This document shows, piece by piece, positions 61,556-64,000 of a stretch of DNA of 64,000 nucleotides. Made by a program: the position numbers and the translations under genes. Position 1 is the stretch's first letter; the number at the start of each line of letters is the position of its first letter. Under the pieces are notes generated by a model, which was not told the DNA's origin, made no database searches, and saw nothing but the letters and a program-made list of their open reading frames with translations. The stretch covers positions 71,590,099 through 71,654,098 of the forward strand of contig NW_022098069.1 in assembly GCF_002288925.2 (NCBI RefSeq). Direction: 5' to 3'. The stretch comes from Delphinapterus leucas. Lineage: Eukaryota > Chordata > Mammalia > Artiodactyla > Monodontidae.

Positions 61556-62900
61556 ACCTAATTTTTTAATTGAATAATGAGCAACATGCCAGTAATCAGC
61601 AGAAGCAGATACTTGCTGGGCATGGATTCAGTGGATATACAGGAGAATGCTTTCAGTAAATGTGTGAACCTGGGGCATGCTATCATAGGGCCTATGCTTA
61701 CCAACTTCTAGTCTAGCAAATTTCTATTCAGTTGCTGCTAGATTTTTGCTCTGTGGTAGTTAACTAAATGTTGACTAATTCTAAGGTTTTTATTGTCCAG
61801 AACTATAATAAGATGAAAAGGCTGTCTCCTTAAGAGTGTGTTAATGGTTTTAGACCTCCCTTGGATTTCATTATGAAATGATGTTATGGTGGCTCTATTT
61901 TTTTAATGCAAACATTACAGTCACGGTCTCTTTGTTCTCTAATAATTCTTGAGTGGAAAGGATCATATCATATCTTTAGACTGGAGACTAAAACCATATT
62001 TCAACCTCAGGAGTATGTAGGCTAGTTCTATGAAAAAAAGTTTAACAACGCTCTGGAAATTAACTTACTGATGCTGTTGAGCAGTTAGAAGTCTCAGTAT
62101 TTTCTATATTCAACTTTTTTCCACCTTAAAATCATATTAATTACTATACCACCTTGAAATTATTTTGACATCTCTCTGAAACTCCAGAGACTAAAGAAAA
62201 ATCCATATAACTGTTAGAGGAGTTATTCCCCATAATGACTATGATAGCCAGAATAAATACCATTGCATCTAAAACTTTACCTTTCTAATATGCTTGTAGC
62301 TCACTATTGTGTCCCTAAAGAATTTGAACAATTTCATTTCTATTGAATATTGGTAGTTTTATTCCTCCTGTGCTAGATTTATCCAAAATATTCTAAAAAA
62401 TAATTCAGATGACTACTAAGAGTTATTTCTGTATACTAAGAATTATTTCTGTATGTTTAGAAATTGCATCCAGGCACTGAATTAAGTATATTCCGTGGCA
62501 TCATGACATTCAATAAGTAAGATGTGTGATAAGAAGCAATAGTCTGTAAATATGTAGGGCTAAGTACACTGTTTACAAGTCAAACATGTCTAAACAGTTA
62601 TGAAAAGTTTGTGTACCCAATACTACCTTGTAAGCATCACTGAAAAGAGGGCATGGGGAATCAAAAAAATGGGAACCATTCTGAGTTCTGTATCCACAAA
62701 AGGTAACATAAGTCTCTATAATGAGGTGACATATTCATTGTTACACAATGCCAAAGGATGCTTATGATAAAATCCAGTAAACTGCAATACTTACTTCGGT
62801 GAGGTTACCTGCAACTTTTACTATGGACTCTTCAAAATATATTTATTTAAATATCTTCATTCAAGGTTCAAATAAAATCTCCATTTGGGCAGGTTTAAAT
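61556..62900. other. Low-copy intergenic DNA
   Basis: Nothing recognised. Confidence 0.5.
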
Positions 62901-62911
62901 CTTAAGTTCTG

Positions 62912-63122
62912 GAGCTTCCCTGGTGCCTCAGTGGTTGAGAGTCCGCCTGCCGATGCTAGGGGACACGGGTTCGTGCCCCGGTCTGGGAAGATCCCACATG
63001 CCGCGGAGCGGCTGGGCCCGTGAGCCATGGCCGCTGAGCCTGCGCGTCCAGAGCCTGTGCTCCGCAACGGGAGAGGCCTCAACAGTTAGAGGCCCGCGTA
63101 CCACAAAAAAAACCCCAAAAAA
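62912..63122 (+). mobile_element. CHR-1-type SINE
   Basis: An 11-bp target-site duplication, cttaagttctg (62901-62911 and 63123-63133), is perfect. The A-tail is interrupted by CCCC (about 63104-63122). The body is close to the other copies. Confidence 0.94.
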
Positions 63123-63133
63123 CTTAAGTTCTG

Positions 63134-64000
63134 TCCCCATAAAGTATTTTACAATATATGATTTGTTTGAAACTTGTGGTTAATATTCATTTAAAAATTA
63201 TGATAGGTATATTAATAAGTAGCCAATAATTTATAGCTAGCTGCTGGTTAGTAATTTACTCACTCAAAATCCATTACTATTATCTTTTTTAAACGTATAA
63301 AATGTAAACACTTTGTGTTTGCAATATTTGAAAAAGATTTAGACTTTGTTTCTTTAAATGTTCTACTAAAATACCCTTTAGTATGTGAAGTGTTCTTGCA
63401 AACCATAATGTAAGCAAAGAATTTAACTGTACTTTTTATATTATACAGACTACCAAAAAATACATAATGACATGACATGAGGAACAGTGTATGTTTAATT
63501 AAAACCATTAGCAAAAAAATAAAATAAATTGAAGGAAGGATTTGAATCTAGTTCAAAGTCTGTAACTTGAATATTCTAACAAGTTTTCAATAAAAATTTA
63601 ACAAATTATTTCTTCCAAATTGTCTGAAATTATATTTAAAAAGAAGCATATGCATATATATAAACAGCTCTACAAATAATGCAATCTCTAGATTTTAAAG
63701 CATAAGCCAGTAGATTAATGTTGCCAAACCCATAAAAAATTGCATGTTTATTTGACCCATGTTTAAAAGATTTTAACTAAACATACAAAAAAATGTTGTT
63801 TTTAGTTGTCCAGGAGATAATCACTCACTTCTGATACTGGGTCTTAAGTAAAATGAATGCAACAGTCTAATGTACTATTTTTACCTCTAGGAATTATATA
63901 ATTCAGCCGTGTAAAATGAAGCAATGTTGTAGTAAATATCAAAATAAGTACACTCAAAACTCCCCCAAAAGAGCAATTTGCCAGAGGAGCTTCTGCTGTA
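63134..64000. other. Low-copy intergenic DNA
   Basis: AT-rich with no recognised feature. Confidence 0.5.

Overview
This is 64 kb of mammalian intergenic DNA with no intact host gene. Seven tRNA-derived SINEs of the CHR-1 type (1572, 12403, 15936, 23536, 41085, 52801, 62912) and two older CHR-2-like copies (735, 3201) place the source in the Cetacea/Hippopotamidae/Ruminantia clade. I saw no ruminant-specific repeats such as Bov-B, and the L1 family fits whales and dolphins, so a cetacean is most likely. The species cannot be fixed from the sequence alone.

Layout. 1-1.6 kb: low-copy DNA with a near-perfect 49-bp-arm hairpin, a SINE and an endogenous-retrovirus LTR. 1.8-3.0 kb: a decayed, intronless copy of SLC16A10 (an aromatic amino acid / thyroid hormone transporter). 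4.1-10.8 kb: an L1 on the plus strand bounded by a 14-bp target-site duplication (L1A), with a defective ORF2. 12.6-14.7 kb: an antisense L1 reduced to its two ends. 16.3-21.9 kb: an old plus-strand L1 carrying a hAT-like insertion. 24.3-28.1 kb: an antisense L1 fragment split by a 2.2-kb HTATIP2 (TIP30) retrocopy that keeps its 5' leader, poly(A) signal, A-tail and target-site duplication. 31.9-38.5 kb: an L1 on the minus strand inserted in a MIR (L1B), with most of ORF1 deleted. 41.3-45.1 kb: a mosaic of old plus-strand L1 pieces. 45-64 kb: mostly low-copy AT-rich DNA with MIR, MER5-type, LTR and Tigger remnants, including two nested insertions.

Function. No gene here looks able to make a full-length conserved protein. 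The two host-gene copies are processed pseudogenes. L1A has lost the ORF2 start codon and carries FADG where RT needs FADD. L1B has glutamine at the endonuclease catalytic glutamate and FEND in place of FADD. The value of the window is as a record of retrotransposition: several insertions have clear target-site duplications and nesting gives their relative order. I found no sign of an operon, CRISPR array, RNA gene other than tRNA-derived SINE heads, or a new multi-gene system.
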